64,000 bases of DNA from Desulfosporosinus sp. HMP52 (GTDB taxonomy: Bacteria; Bacillota; Desulfitobacteriia; Desulfitobacteriales; Desulfitobacteriaceae): positions 41,392 to 105,391 of the forward strand of contig NZ_JMGA01000019.1 in assembly GCF_000765145.1 (NCBI RefSeq). Reading direction: 5' to 3'. The position numbers and the translations under genes are program-made. Of the stretch, positions 24,644 to 32,574 are shown in pieces. The notes under the pieces are model-generated. The model saw only the letters and a list, made by a program, of their open reading frames with translations, was not told the origin of the DNA and did no database searches. The first letter of the stretch is position 1, and each line of letters starts with the position of its first letter.

Positions 24644-25270
24644 ATGATGAAGAGAGAGTCTGGAATAAAGAGTTATCCAATCTGGGTAGTTATTAATCCA
24701 AAACACCCTATCAGCCATGACAACTGGACACCGGTCTTAGACGAGATTCAAGATCGAGTTTATAGAACAATGAATACTCGAATTGAAACTTCCAATATTT
24801 ATTTTAGAAATGCTGTTAGTGAAAGTAGATTAGTTCCTAATACTCTTAATTGGTGGGGGCCGGAAGTAGCTAAAGAAATTGAACAGTTTAGAGAAATTTC
24901 TTATGAGTATAAACCGAGAATGATTTTTTCTTTAGGTGCATTTGCTTTCGAATTTTTAAGACGAGTATATGAGATTAAGCCAGAAAAAGGGCCGAAGGCA
25001 TGGAGTAATGCTAATTTAGGCGATGAATTTGAAAGATCCATCGATAACTTTGATATAAACAAAACCAATATAATCCCCTTACTCCACAGAGTGGGAGCTA
25101 GTGGTAATTTTATTGATACAAACAATTACTTTTCCAGGAAAGACGGAGAGAATTATTATCGGTATGTAGGCGCGAAATTAGCTGAGAAAATTATTGAGAA
25201 CAAAGACCGACTTGATATTTGGATCAATAAATCGTCAGTTCAACTTAGCTCTACCTGCATTGCGCCATAA
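24644..25270 (+). CDS. Unrecognised paralogous family, copy 5
   Basis: 208-residue member: YPIWVVINPKHP (~13-24), WTPVLDEIQDRVYRTM, RIETSNIYFRNAVSESR, VPNTLNWWGPEVAKEIE, KPRMIFSLGAFAFEFLRRVYEIKPEKGPKAW, NFDINKTN, PLLHRV, and AEKIIENKDRLDIWI, with a 13-residue C-terminal extension (SSVQLSSTCIAP). It is the only copy with an ATG start (24644, or 24647). It is followed by a Usp gene 30 bp later and preceded by the TauE operon. Confidence 0.8.
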   Translation: MMKRESGIKSYPIWVVINPKHPISHDNWTPVLDEIQDRVYRTMNTRIETSNIYFRNAVSESRLVPNTLNWWGPEVAKEIEQFREISYEYKPRMIFSLGAFAFEFLRRVYEIKPEKGPKAWSNANLGDEFERSIDNFDINKTNIIPLLHRVGASGNFIDTNNYFSRKDGENYYRYVGAKLAEKIIENKDRLDIWINKSSVQLSSTCIAP

Positions 25271-25300
25271 TTCATCATCTTTTTGGAAGGGGTATTAAAT

Positions 25301-25873
25301 ATGAAGGATTCTAAATTTAACGTGCTCCTGTACTTTGATGATTCTCAGCAAGCTTTTTATGCAGCGGTTCATACTGCAAAATTATTAAAAAATATGCCCA
25401 ATATGCATTTAACAGTTGTGCAGGCCCGAGAAACCTGTGAAGATTCAAAGGTCACAGAATACTGTTGGCTTGATACAAAGGACCTAGTTAATTGGGCCAT
25501 AGCGAAGGGTAATGAAAAAGGATCTGAATATCGATGGCCAATAAAAGTATCTTCAGATTGGTTGAAGAGAGTTTTTGCTGGGTCTAACTCTTCTGATCGC
25601 GACAAATATAATGATATGCTTTCGGAAGCCAATCAAGTTTTTTCTGAAAGAGCAGAAGATGTAAGTAATGTTATCATTTATTGTAATCCCGGAATTTCAG
25701 ACACTCTAGATGCACTATATGATTATGCAGCCAAGAATTCATATAATTTGATTATTATGGGGACACGAGGACTAACAACCATAAAAATCTTACTTTTCGG
25801 GTGTTTAATTAACAATTCGCCTATACCAATGATGTTAGTGAAAAAGCTTCCCAGAGAAATTTTAAAACATTAA
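25301..25873 (+). CDS. Universal stress protein with long insert
   Basis: 190-residue Usp-fold protein. It starts MKDSKFNVLLYFDDSQQAFYAAVHTAKLL, closely like the copy at 6588, and has a ~55-residue insert rich in Asp, Trp and Lys. The nucleotide motif is MGTRGLTTIKILLFGC and then INNSPIPMMLVKK, so the final Gly is followed by Cys and the following helix is shortened. GGAAGGGG precedes ATG 25301. Probably cotranscribed with paralogue 5. Confidence 0.82.
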   Translation: MKDSKFNVLLYFDDSQQAFYAAVHTAKLLKNMPNMHLTVVQARETCEDSKVTEYCWLDTKDLVNWAIAKGNEKGSEYRWPIKVSSDWLKRVFAGSNSSDRDKYNDMLSEANQVFSERAEDVSNVIIYCNPGISDTLDALYDYAAKNSYNLIIMGTRGLTTIKILLFGCLINNSPIPMMLVKKLPREILKH

Positions 25874-25902
25874 TAAATAACTCATTTATAAATAATTATT
25901 TC

Positions 25903-25942
25903 ATCACATGTCCTTAATTCTTAAGGGCATGTGATTTTTTTC
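25903..25942 (+). terminator. Intrinsic terminator
   Basis: ATCACATGTCCTTAA (25903-25917) pairs with 25921-25935, one mismatch, followed by a T-run. Confidence 0.9.
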
Positions 25943-26113
25943 TTTTAATTAAAAGATAACCCCTAAATTTGATGAAACTTAAAGATTAAAATTAAATACA
26001 TAGAATGTCCAATTGAATCTGTTTATAATCACTAAGGTAAATTTTTATGACAATATAGGCGATTAAAGATCATTAATCATTAATTATTGATTATCCCATA
26101 TACTAGACTATGA

Positions 26114-26119
26114 TATAAT
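26114..26119 (+). promoter_or_regulatory. Likely -10 box of the fourth usp gene
   Basis: TATAAT, 34 bp before the ATG, in an A/T-rich region. No good -35 is seen at 17 bp (TATCCC at 16). The island promoter plan is not present here. Confidence 0.35.
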
Positions 26120-26152
26120 AGGCGTCAAATCGTTTTTAAAGGTGGAATTTTC

Positions 26153-26698
26153 ATGACTGACTCAAAATCACTTAAAGTACTCTTATATGCTGATGGCACA
26201 CCGCATTCCTTTTCTGCGACTGTATATGCGGCGAGTTTATTCGCAAGTCTTGATAATATGCAATTAACGATCTTGCATATCAACGAAAGTGTTCAAGGTT
26301 CCATTGAAGGAGACTATAATTTGTTGGAAACCTGGTCCACGAACCCACATACAGACTGGGTAGAGCACTTAATAAACGATCAAGATTCCGAAAAAGAAAG
26401 GGAATACTCCGAAATCCTCGCCACAACGAATAAAATCTTTGCACGAAAAGGACACAATGTAAGTCGCCAGACAATTTACTCAAACTCTAATATCCCGGAT
26501 ATTACAGAGGCTATTATTGACTACGCAACCAAAAAGAACTTTGAGCTAATAATTATGGGGACTAGAGGGCTTAACAGTTTTAAAGGTTTAATTTATGGTA
26601 GTTTAGCTCATAGTGTACTTAATAAATCGGATATTCCTGTTTTGTTAATCAAAAAGCTTCCGCAAGATTTTATAGATAGTTATCGTTCTGCAGAGTAG
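26153..26698 (+). CDS. Universal stress protein, intact nucleotide motif
   Basis: 181-residue Usp-fold protein with the canonical motif MGTRGLNSFKGLIYGS (G-x2-G-x9-G-S), so it is the one of the four most likely to bind ATP. It shares the N-terminal LKVLLYADGTPHSFSATVYAASL and the C-terminal KKLPQDFIDSYRS with the copy at 6588. AAAGGTGG precedes the ATG. It stands alone between terminators at 25903 and 26714. Confidence 0.87.
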   Translation: MTDSKSLKVLLYADGTPHSFSATVYAASLFASLDNMQLTILHINESVQGSIEGDYNLLETWSTNPHTDWVEHLINDQDSEKEREYSEILATTNKIFARKGHNVSRQTIYSNSNIPDITEAIIDYATKKNFELIIMGTRGLNSFKGLIYGSLAHSVLNKSDIPVLLIKKLPQDFIDSYRSAE

Positions 26699-26713
26699 GC
26701 GTTAGCTAAAATG

Positions 26714-26743
26714 AGCCCGGAAAAGTTCTTTTCCGGGCTTAAG
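26714..26743 (+). terminator. Intrinsic terminator
   Basis: AGCCCGGAAAA (26714-26724) pairs with TTTTCCGGGCT (26729-26739). The T-run after it is weak. Confidence 0.75.
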
Positions 26744-26899
26744 TATGTTAATTTGCTTGTGCTTGGCTTAATATGGTAAAATGCACTTAAAAGAGAACTC
26801 TATGGATTCGCTGCATGTCGAGTTTTTTCTTGAATTTTCAAGCTATTTCCTTCTTTAATTCTGTTGAAGTATGAATGTATATGAAAGGCAGGTAGAGAT

Positions 26900-28321
26900 A
26901 TGGCAGTAAGACTTAGCAAAGGACAAAAAGTCGATCTTACAAAAAGCAATCCTAACCTTAAGGAAATAATTGTAGGATTAGGTTGGGCGTCAAACCCTGC
27001 AGCAAGCAACTATTCTTTTGACTTAGATGCTTCAGCCTTTTTGATAGGATCTAACGGTAAAGTTAAGGACGAAAATGACTTTGTTTTCTACAATAATCCT
27101 TCCGGTGGCCAAGGGTCAGTGAAGCACAGTGGGGATCACAAAAAAGGCTCCGGAGAGGGGGACGACGAGCAAATTCGTATTAATTTGTCAGCCGTACCTC
27201 CTCATATCGAGAGAATATCCTTTAGCATTACTATCAATGACGCTCAAATGAAACGACAAAGCTTTGGAGATATTAAGAACTCTTATGTAAGGATTCTCAA
27301 TGCAGGTACAAATGAGCTGCTTCTCAAATATGAACTAGGTGAGGAATTCTCTGTAGAAACAGCTATTGTTGCCGCAGAAATTTATCGTCATGCCGGCGAA
27401 TGGAAATTCAATGCAATAGGCAGTGGGTTTCAAGGTGGTTTGGCAGCCCTTTGTCGTAATTTTGGTTTGGAAGTTGAGGAAGAACAGGGAAAAAACAATT
27501 CCGGAAGCTCTGGAGGAAGTCCCGGCATCCCTTCCTACAGTAGTCAGCCCAACCCCCAATCCCTGTATGGTCAAAATAGTCCTCAATCCTCCTATAGCCA
27601 GAACGCTCAATCCTTAGGGCAGAGTACTCAAGCCATGGGGCAGAGTCTTCAGACATACGGGCAACAGGCTCAAAGTAGTGGTCATCAAAGTGGGATGACC
27701 TGTCCCCGTTGCCATTCTTCACAGGTTACGGCAGGGAAGAAAGGTTTTGGACTCGGAAAGGCTGCTATCGGCGGTGTTTTGTTAGGCCCAGTTGGTTTAC
27801 TGGCAGGGTTTATAGGAAGCAAAAACATGGAGTTTGTCTGTTTAAGCTGCAAAGAACGATGGAACTCCGGGAGTAATACTAATACGGCTGAGTGGCTGCA
27901 AAAGCAAACCGAAAATGCCCGAAATATTGTTAACAAATATATGGGAAAAGATCTGACGGAAGCTTTAGTAGCAGGTAGTGCTTTGGTTGCAACAGCTGAC
28001 GGTGTTCTGGAAGCTGCTGAAAGGGAGAAGCTTATTGATTACTTCCGTACGAGTCAAGAAATGCGCGGAATTAATATTAATGAAGTCGATTCTCGTTTTA
28101 ATTACTTTGTACAGCGGATACAGAGTGATCTTATCTTAGGCAAAGCTGAAGCTTTAAGGGCGGTAGGAAAATTAGCGAGCAAACCGGAAGCTGCTCGCTT
28201 GGTTGTTCGTCTCTGTTGTGCAATCGGTTTCGCAGACGGAGAATTTGCGCCTGTTGAAAAAAGAGTGGTAGAAGAGATTTGCCGAGAAGTCCATTTAGAC
28301 CCCAGAGAGTTTATTTTTTAG
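26900..28321 (+). CDS. TerD domain - zinc ribbon - TerB-like fusion protein
   Basis: 473-residue multidomain protein. TerD domain (~1-195): GLGWASN, SFDLDASAFLIGSNGKV, DDEQIRINLSAVP, with acidic calcium-binding residues. A Gly/Ser/Gln-rich low-complexity linker (~200-270) has repeated SYSQN/GQS units. A zinc ribbon (CPRCHSS...CLSCKERW) surrounds a Gly-rich hydrophobic hairpin (AAIGGVLLGPVGLLAGFIG). The C-terminal helical TerB-like domain (~345-473) is ALVATADGVLEAAEREKL...CAIGFADGEFAPVEKRVVEEI. Ter proteins are linked to tellurite and general stress resistance. The fusion is complete, without frameshift. Confidence 0.88.
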   Translation: MAVRLSKGQKVDLTKSNPNLKEIIVGLGWASNPAASNYSFDLDASAFLIGSNGKVKDENDFVFYNNPSGGQGSVKHSGDHKKGSGEGDDEQIRINLSAVPPHIERISFSITINDAQMKRQSFGDIKNSYVRILNAGTNELLLKYELGEEFSVETAIVAAEIYRHAGEWKFNAIGSGFQGGLAALCRNFGLEVEEEQGKNNSGSSGGSPGIPSYSSQPNPQSLYGQNSPQSSYSQNAQSLGQSTQAMGQSLQTYGQQAQSSGHQSGMTCPRCHSSQVTAGKKGFGLGKAAIGGVLLGPVGLLAGFIGSKNMEFVCLSCKERWNSGSNTNTAEWLQKQTENARNIVNKYMGKDLTEALVAGSALVATADGVLEAAEREKLIDYFRTSQEMRGININEVDSRFNYFVQRIQSDLILGKAEALRAVGKLASKPEAARLVVRLCCAIGFADGEFAPVEKRVVEEICREVHLDPREFIF

Positions 28322-28332
28322 TGACAAGTTGT

Positions 28333-28356
28333 GGGCCGGAATGTTAAATCCGGCCC
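28333..28356 (+). other. GGGCCGGA hairpin after the TerD gene
   Basis: Perfect 8-bp stem (28333-28340 with 28349-28356) without a T-run, 12 bp past the stop codon. Confidence 0.45.
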
Positions 28357-28470
28357 AATTGACTTCGAGAAGGGTTGCAAAAATGCACCATTGTTGAATT
28401 CATGCAACCAATTTGTAGTGAATTTGAAATTTTTAGCTGATTTAACATATTTGATTAAAAAAACAAGTGA

Positions 28471-28522
28471 AAAAAGATAGCCCCAATTTACAGAATATTA
28501 AGTAAATTGGGGCTATCTTTTT
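28471..28522. terminator. Strong bidirectional terminator
   Basis: AAAAAGATAGCCCCAATTTAC (28471-28491) pairs with 28502-28522, with A and T runs at the ends. It separates the stress island from the sigma-54-controlled cluster. Confidence 0.9.
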
Positions 28523-28554
28523 ATTTCATAATCTTTTGTGCTTAGGAGTTAAGT

Positions 28555-28570
28555 TGGTATGTATTTTGCT
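28555..28570 (+). promoter_or_regulatory. Candidate sigma-54 promoter of the PrpR-like regulator
   Basis: TGGTAT-GTATT-TTGCT, one mismatch from TGGCAY-N5-TTGCW with correct spacing, 54 bp before the start codon. It suggests autoactivation. Weaker than the other sites. Confidence 0.45.
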
Positions 28571-28623
28571 ATCTATAATAAATAGTCTGTAGTTTTGAAA
28601 AGGAAATGAGAGGGGGAGTACTT

Positions 28624-30546
28624 ATGCTTGCCGAGATTGTTCTTACTTCGCCAAATAAAGAGGTGACTCAAATGGTTGAAAAAGTTCGAACTGACTTTAA
28701 TATACAGATCACAATTATTGAAACTTCCTTTGAGTCAGCAGTCGGCCTGGTAAAGGGCATTTTGTCACAAGAACCTGACAAAATAAGAGTTATAGCCAGT
28801 GGAGGTGCTACCCTGGAGCTTTTACGGAAGGAATTACCTCAAGAGCAATTGGTTAGTATTCATCCCCGAGAATATGATATTGTCTTAGCCTTTGACAAAG
28901 CAAAAAGATATGGCGATGAAATTGCTTTGTTTTTAGCCGGGTCCAAAGATTTGCCTGTGATTGAAAAGATTAGTAACGTACTCGGTCTTAAGGTAGATGT
29001 CTACGTTTATAATAATTGGCAGGAACTTGAGGTTCAGGTTGAAAATGCACTTCGGAATGGCTGTAAAGTGGTGTTAGGTGTTGGTGAAAAAATATCTGCA
29101 TTAGTTAGTAAGCGTGGATTACGGTACATTTCAGTATCAGCCGGTGAAAATACAATCCGTAATGCAATTCAGCTTGCCAAAGATATGATAAAATCTAGGC
29201 TGCGTGAAAATGTGATTGCAAAACACATAAACGCCATTTCTGCTTACGCTCACGAGGGAATTATCATGGTTAACGAGGAGAAAATTGTAACAGTTTTTAA
29301 TCCCGTAGCCTCAAAACTCTTTGGCTTGCATGAAACCGATGTCGTCGGGAAATCCTTGTATGAATTAAGCTACTGTCAATGTATGTTTGAAATATTTGAA
29401 GGATTTGAGAAAAGGTTAGGATTTGTTCACCAAGTACTAAATGGGACAGTGTTAGTCAATAAAATCCCCATAATTGACCATCATATCCCCAAAGGTGTCT
29501 TGGTTACGGTAAGAGAAATCAAAAATCAGGAAGAAATTCGGAGCAAGAGAGAAATCACAACCAAAGGGCTTGTTGCTAAGTATAGTTTTAAAGATATTAT
29601 CCATATTAATCCTAAAATGTCTTCAGTTATTGCTAAAGCAAAGAAATACGCAACGACTGATTGTACCGTGCTTATTCGAGGCGAGAGTGGAACCGGGAAA
29701 GAATTGCTTGCCCAGAGTATTCACAATGAAAATTGTATAAGGCGTAAAGGTCCTTTTGTTGCTGTAAACTGTGCTTCTATGGATGATAATCTCTATAAAA
29801 GTGAACTTTTTGGTTACACGGAAGGTTCCTTTACCGGTGCGAGTAAAGGCGGGAAACCTGGTTTGTTTGAGCTGGCTAATGGAGGAACACTATTTTTAGA
29901 TGAAATCGGAAAAATGAAAATGGAACAGCAGGGCAATTTATTAAGGGTGCTCCAGGAGAAAGAAGTACGAAGAATTGGAAGTGACCGAGTAATCCCAGTG
30001 GATGTTCGTGTAATTACGGCTTCTAATGAAGATTTAGAAAGCTTAATCAGACGAAGGTTATTCAGAGAAGACCTGTATTTTCGTTTGAATGTATTGAAAT
30101 TAATCTTGCCTCCCTTAAGAGAAAGAAGAGAGGACATCCCCAGTCAAGTAGCTTTCTTTGTAAGGAAGTTTGCTGAAAAGTATAGTAAGCCCATTGCTAA
30201 TTTACCTGCATATGTTCTTAAAAAGATATCAAGTATGGATTGGCCGGGAAATAGTCGCCAATTAGAACATTTCCTAGAGAGATGTGTTGTATTGTCCGAT
30301 AATGAGAAAGATGCCGCGAATATTGTGTTTGAGCTTTTAGAAGAAGAATTTCTGGACGCCGGATTTTCTGATAATAATAACAAAACTCCTGATGGTCAAA
30401 TAAGTGTGTGTATAAGTACTTTAGCAGAAATGAATAGTGAGATTGTTCGCAGAATGAGAGCTAAAGCGAAGCTGAGCAATAGTGAACTTGCTTTAAAGCT
30501 TGGAATAAGTAGACCAACCTTATCAAAAATGTTGAACTATAAGTAA
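28624..30546 (+). CDS. PrpR_N-PAS-sigma-54 transcriptional activator
   Basis: 640-residue cytoplasmic enhancer-binding protein. The PrpR_N-type sensor (~1-195) has VIASGGATLELLRKE and VVLGVGEKISALVSKRGLRYISV. A PAS domain (~205-310) has EGIIMVNEEKIVTVFNPVASKLFG. The AAA+ domain (~330-565) has GESGTGKE and LFLDEIGKM; its sigma-54 loop reads GSFTGA instead of GAFTGA. The C-terminal HTH is SNSELALKLGISRPTLSKML, not Fis-like. The ATG at 28624 fits GAGGGGGAG. PrpR_N domains sense small acyl metabolites, fitting control of the adjacent acyl-CoA genes. Confidence 0.9.
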   Translation: MLAEIVLTSPNKEVTQMVEKVRTDFNIQITIIETSFESAVGLVKGILSQEPDKIRVIASGGATLELLRKELPQEQLVSIHPREYDIVLAFDKAKRYGDEIALFLAGSKDLPVIEKISNVLGLKVDVYVYNNWQELEVQVENALRNGCKVVLGVGEKISALVSKRGLRYISVSAGENTIRNAIQLAKDMIKSRLRENVIAKHINAISAYAHEGIIMVNEEKIVTVFNPVASKLFGLHETDVVGKSLYELSYCQCMFEIFEGFEKRLGFVHQVLNGTVLVNKIPIIDHHIPKGVLVTVREIKNQEEIRSKREITTKGLVAKYSFKDIIHINPKMSSVIAKAKKYATTDCTVLIRGESGTGKELLAQSIHNENCIRRKGPFVAVNCASMDDNLYKSELFGYTEGSFTGASKGGKPGLFELANGGTLFLDEIGKMKMEQQGNLLRVLQEKEVRRIGSDRVIPVDVRVITASNEDLESLIRRRLFREDLYFRLNVLKLILPPLRERREDIPSQVAFFVRKFAEKYSKPIANLPAYVLKKISSMDWPGNSRQLEHFLERCVVLSDNEKDAANIVFELLEEEFLDAGFSDNNNKTPDGQISVCISTLAEMNSEIVRRMRAKAKLSNSELALKLGISRPTLSKMLNYK

Positions 30547-30573
30547 ATATGAACCTCAATTCAAAGTTAGTTA

Positions 30574-30604
30574 AAAAGGGTTGCATAGTTGCTGCCCTTT
30601 TATT
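30574..30604 (+). terminator. Intrinsic terminator
   Basis: AAAGGG-TT-GC...GC-TG-CCCTTTT hairpin with a small internal loop, 28 bp after the regulator stop, ending in Ts. Confidence 0.55.
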
Positions 30605-30685
30605 GTTGGTGCCTATGGCAAAATACTTTACACATGAAGAAAACAATTTTGACAGTCCGAAGAAACAGCGAGGTGAGATAATGTC

Positions 30686-30716
30686 TTGAAATCGCGGTAT
30701 CAGCTGAATTTCAAGG
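30686..30716 (+). promoter_or_regulatory. CTTGAAAT inverted repeat upstream of a -24 box
   Basis: CTTGAAAT (30686-30693) and ATTTCAAG (30709-30716), perfect arms, 15-nt spacer. Another CTTGAAAT half-site lies at 32301-32308 before the next sigma-54 promoter. It may bind the PrpR-like activator, though it is unusually close to -24. Confidence 0.4.
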
Positions 30717-30727
30717 GTGAAATAGTT

Positions 30728-30743
30728 AGGCATAGAAATTGCA
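30728..30743 (+). promoter_or_regulatory. Sigma-54 promoter of the first MFS gene
   Basis: AGGCAT-AGAAA-TTGCA: correct GG/GC spacing, first T replaced by A. The predicted start region reads AATTAACTGAATAAT (30751-30765), identical to 32361-32375. Confidence 0.65.
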
Positions 30744-30836
30744 TACAAATAATTAACTGAATAATTTAAATATTTAAATAAATAAGAAAGGAGGAAAGTA
30801 ATTTCTGTTCTGATATTTTTCTAAGGAGGCAAGAAA

Positions 30837-32210
30837 ATGGACAATTCAGCAACAGTGAGTCATCGCATCCAGGTGTCCTATCGTTTAGAGAGACTTCCAA
30901 GTTCAAAATACCATGTTTTTTTAACCTTTTTATTGATTGTAGCTTGGTTTATAGAATCTATTGATTTAGGTGGAATGGGGTATTTGCTTCCGGTATTAGG
31001 AAAACACTTTAACCTTTCACCAAGCATGATGGGATTAGTTGCGTCGATTAGTTTTGCGGGAATGTTTATTGGCTCAATTTTTTCAGGAGGTTTATCCGAT
31101 AGATTTGGAAGAAAAACAATGTTAATTGCGGCAATGGCTTTTTGGGGAACAGCGGGAGCCTTGTTAAGTTTAGCTTGGTCTGTAGAAAGTCTTTTAGCGT
31201 TTAGGTTTTTGCTCGGGGTAGGTTTAGGGGCCCAGGTACCTATAGGGATTACAATGCTAAGTGAATTAGTTCCCTCACAGTCTCGAGGTAAGTACCTGTC
31301 TCTATATCAGGCCTTTCTACCCTTGGGAATTGCCACAGCCGGTCTCACTACCTATCTCTTGCTTCCGAGCTTTGGTTGGCGAGGTGTCTTCATTGTTGAA
31401 GCTTTACCAGCTTTGTGGTTCCTGGTTATTTGGAAGTACTTGCCAGAGTCAGCGCGATGGTTAGAGTCCAAGGAAAGATATGCTGAAGCTGATCAAGTTG
31501 TTTCTAATATGGAAGAAAAAGTTCAAAAGAGTATCGGTAGAACCATTCCTCCTATAGACGGTGTGGCTTTATCACTCAGTCTGGCTGAAAAAGAAAGTGC
31601 TATTGCCAGGGAACCGATAAAAGGCCTGAGCCAATTAATGACTAAGCATTACATGTCCCGGTTAATAATGAGTGGCGTTTTGATGTTTACTACCATGGCC
31701 GCCTATTATGGATTGAGTATGTGGTTAAGTGCTTTACTGGTTGCAAAGGGCTTTTCGGTTACTAAGTCCATAGGTTTCGTTTCGTTAATTGCGTTAGGAG
31801 GGATTCCAGCTTTTTTACTGGTAACCGATCTTGTGGAAAGAGTTGGCAGAAAATGGGCTTCTATTATAACAATTGTAGCCATGGCTTTCAGTGCATATGC
31901 CTACGGATCGGCGTCTACAGTTGCTTATGTCATTATATTAGGTTTAATATATCAGTTTTTTCAGTTTGGCATGACAATGGTTAATAACGTCTATATTCCC
32001 GAGTTGTGGCCTACACTCGCACGAGGTACCGGAACAGGTTTTGCGTTTGGGATTGGGCGTGTAGGAGCCTTCTTAGGCCCTATGGTACTAGGATTGATCA
32101 TGGGGATTTATGGGCCCCAAGCGGTTTTTGTTTGCAGTTCAGGGCTGTTGTTGTTTGGAGCCTTGGTTGTTCTGATATTAGGCCCTGAAACAAAGGGTAA
32201 GATATTTTGA
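30837..32210 (+). CDS. MFS transporter, acid:proton symporter type
   Basis: 457-residue, 12-segment carrier of the inner membrane. MFS signature SGGLSDRFGRKTML follows TM2, an amphipathic central loop lies at ~200-250, and VTDLVERVGRKWASI is the repeat in the second half. Closest in character to the AAHS/metabolite:H+ symporters for aromatic or other organic acids. AAGGAGGC precedes the ATG. Expression is predicted from the sigma-54 site at 30728. It probably imports the acid degraded by the following enzymes; substrate unknown. Confidence 0.85.
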   Translation: MDNSATVSHRIQVSYRLERLPSSKYHVFLTFLLIVAWFIESIDLGGMGYLLPVLGKHFNLSPSMMGLVASISFAGMFIGSIFSGGLSDRFGRKTMLIAAMAFWGTAGALLSLAWSVESLLAFRFLLGVGLGAQVPIGITMLSELVPSQSRGKYLSLYQAFLPLGIATAGLTTYLLLPSFGWRGVFIVEALPALWFLVIWKYLPESARWLESKERYAEADQVVSNMEEKVQKSIGRTIPPIDGVALSLSLAEKESAIAREPIKGLSQLMTKHYMSRLIMSGVLMFTTMAAYYGLSMWLSALLVAKGFSVTKSIGFVSLIALGGIPAFLLVTDLVERVGRKWASIITIVAMAFSAYAYGSASTVAYVIILGLIYQFFQFGMTMVNNVYIPELWPTLARGTGTGFAFGIGRVGAFLGPMVLGLIMGIYGPQAVFVCSSGLLLFGALVVLILGPETKGKIF

Positions 32211-32335
32211 GTAGTTGGAGACTGGTTAAGAATTTTTACAGGAAAGGCAAAGAACATTTACAAAGAAAGAGTTGTCAGAAAGGTGAAGTGGATGAGAATC
32301 CTTGAAATAGGTAGGTTTGGAGGAGCAAAGTTTGA

Positions 32336-32351
32336 TGGCATGGCAATTGCA
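32336..32351 (+). promoter_or_regulatory. Sigma-54 promoter of the CoA-transferase operon
   Basis: TGGCAT-GGCAA-TTGCA, a full match to TGGCAY-N5-TTGCW. The predicted start is at about 32362, giving a ~210-nt leader before the ATG at 32575. Confidence 0.8.
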
Positions 32352-32360
32352 ATAAGGTTA

Positions 32361-32515
32361 AATTAACTGAATAATCCGAAAAGTAATCTCGTCTACGAAG
32401 GAGGATATATCACTTATTAATTTAGAGAAGCCTTTGTGTGCGGGGCAAACAGTCTTCAGACCTAATCTTTAAGGCGAGATTTCTTTCAAGTAGCAATGTG
32501 TTGGGATTATTCAGT
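32361..32515 (+). promoter_or_regulatory. Structured 5' leader of the CoA-transferase operon
   Basis: ACTGAATAATCC (32366-32377) is perfectly complementary to GGATTATTCAGT (32504-32515). Inside that, TAATCTCGTC (about 32385-32394) can pair with GGCGAGATT (32473-32481) with a G-U. Together these enclose a ~150-nt domain that begins at the predicted start site. No known riboswitch class is recognised. An internal GAAGGAGG (32397-32404) has no start codon at proper distance. Confidence 0.45.
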
Positions 32516-32574
32516 GAACCGCACGGAATAGCTTTTTAAGTCTCACCTAGAAACGGAAAGGGGATAAGAATTCG

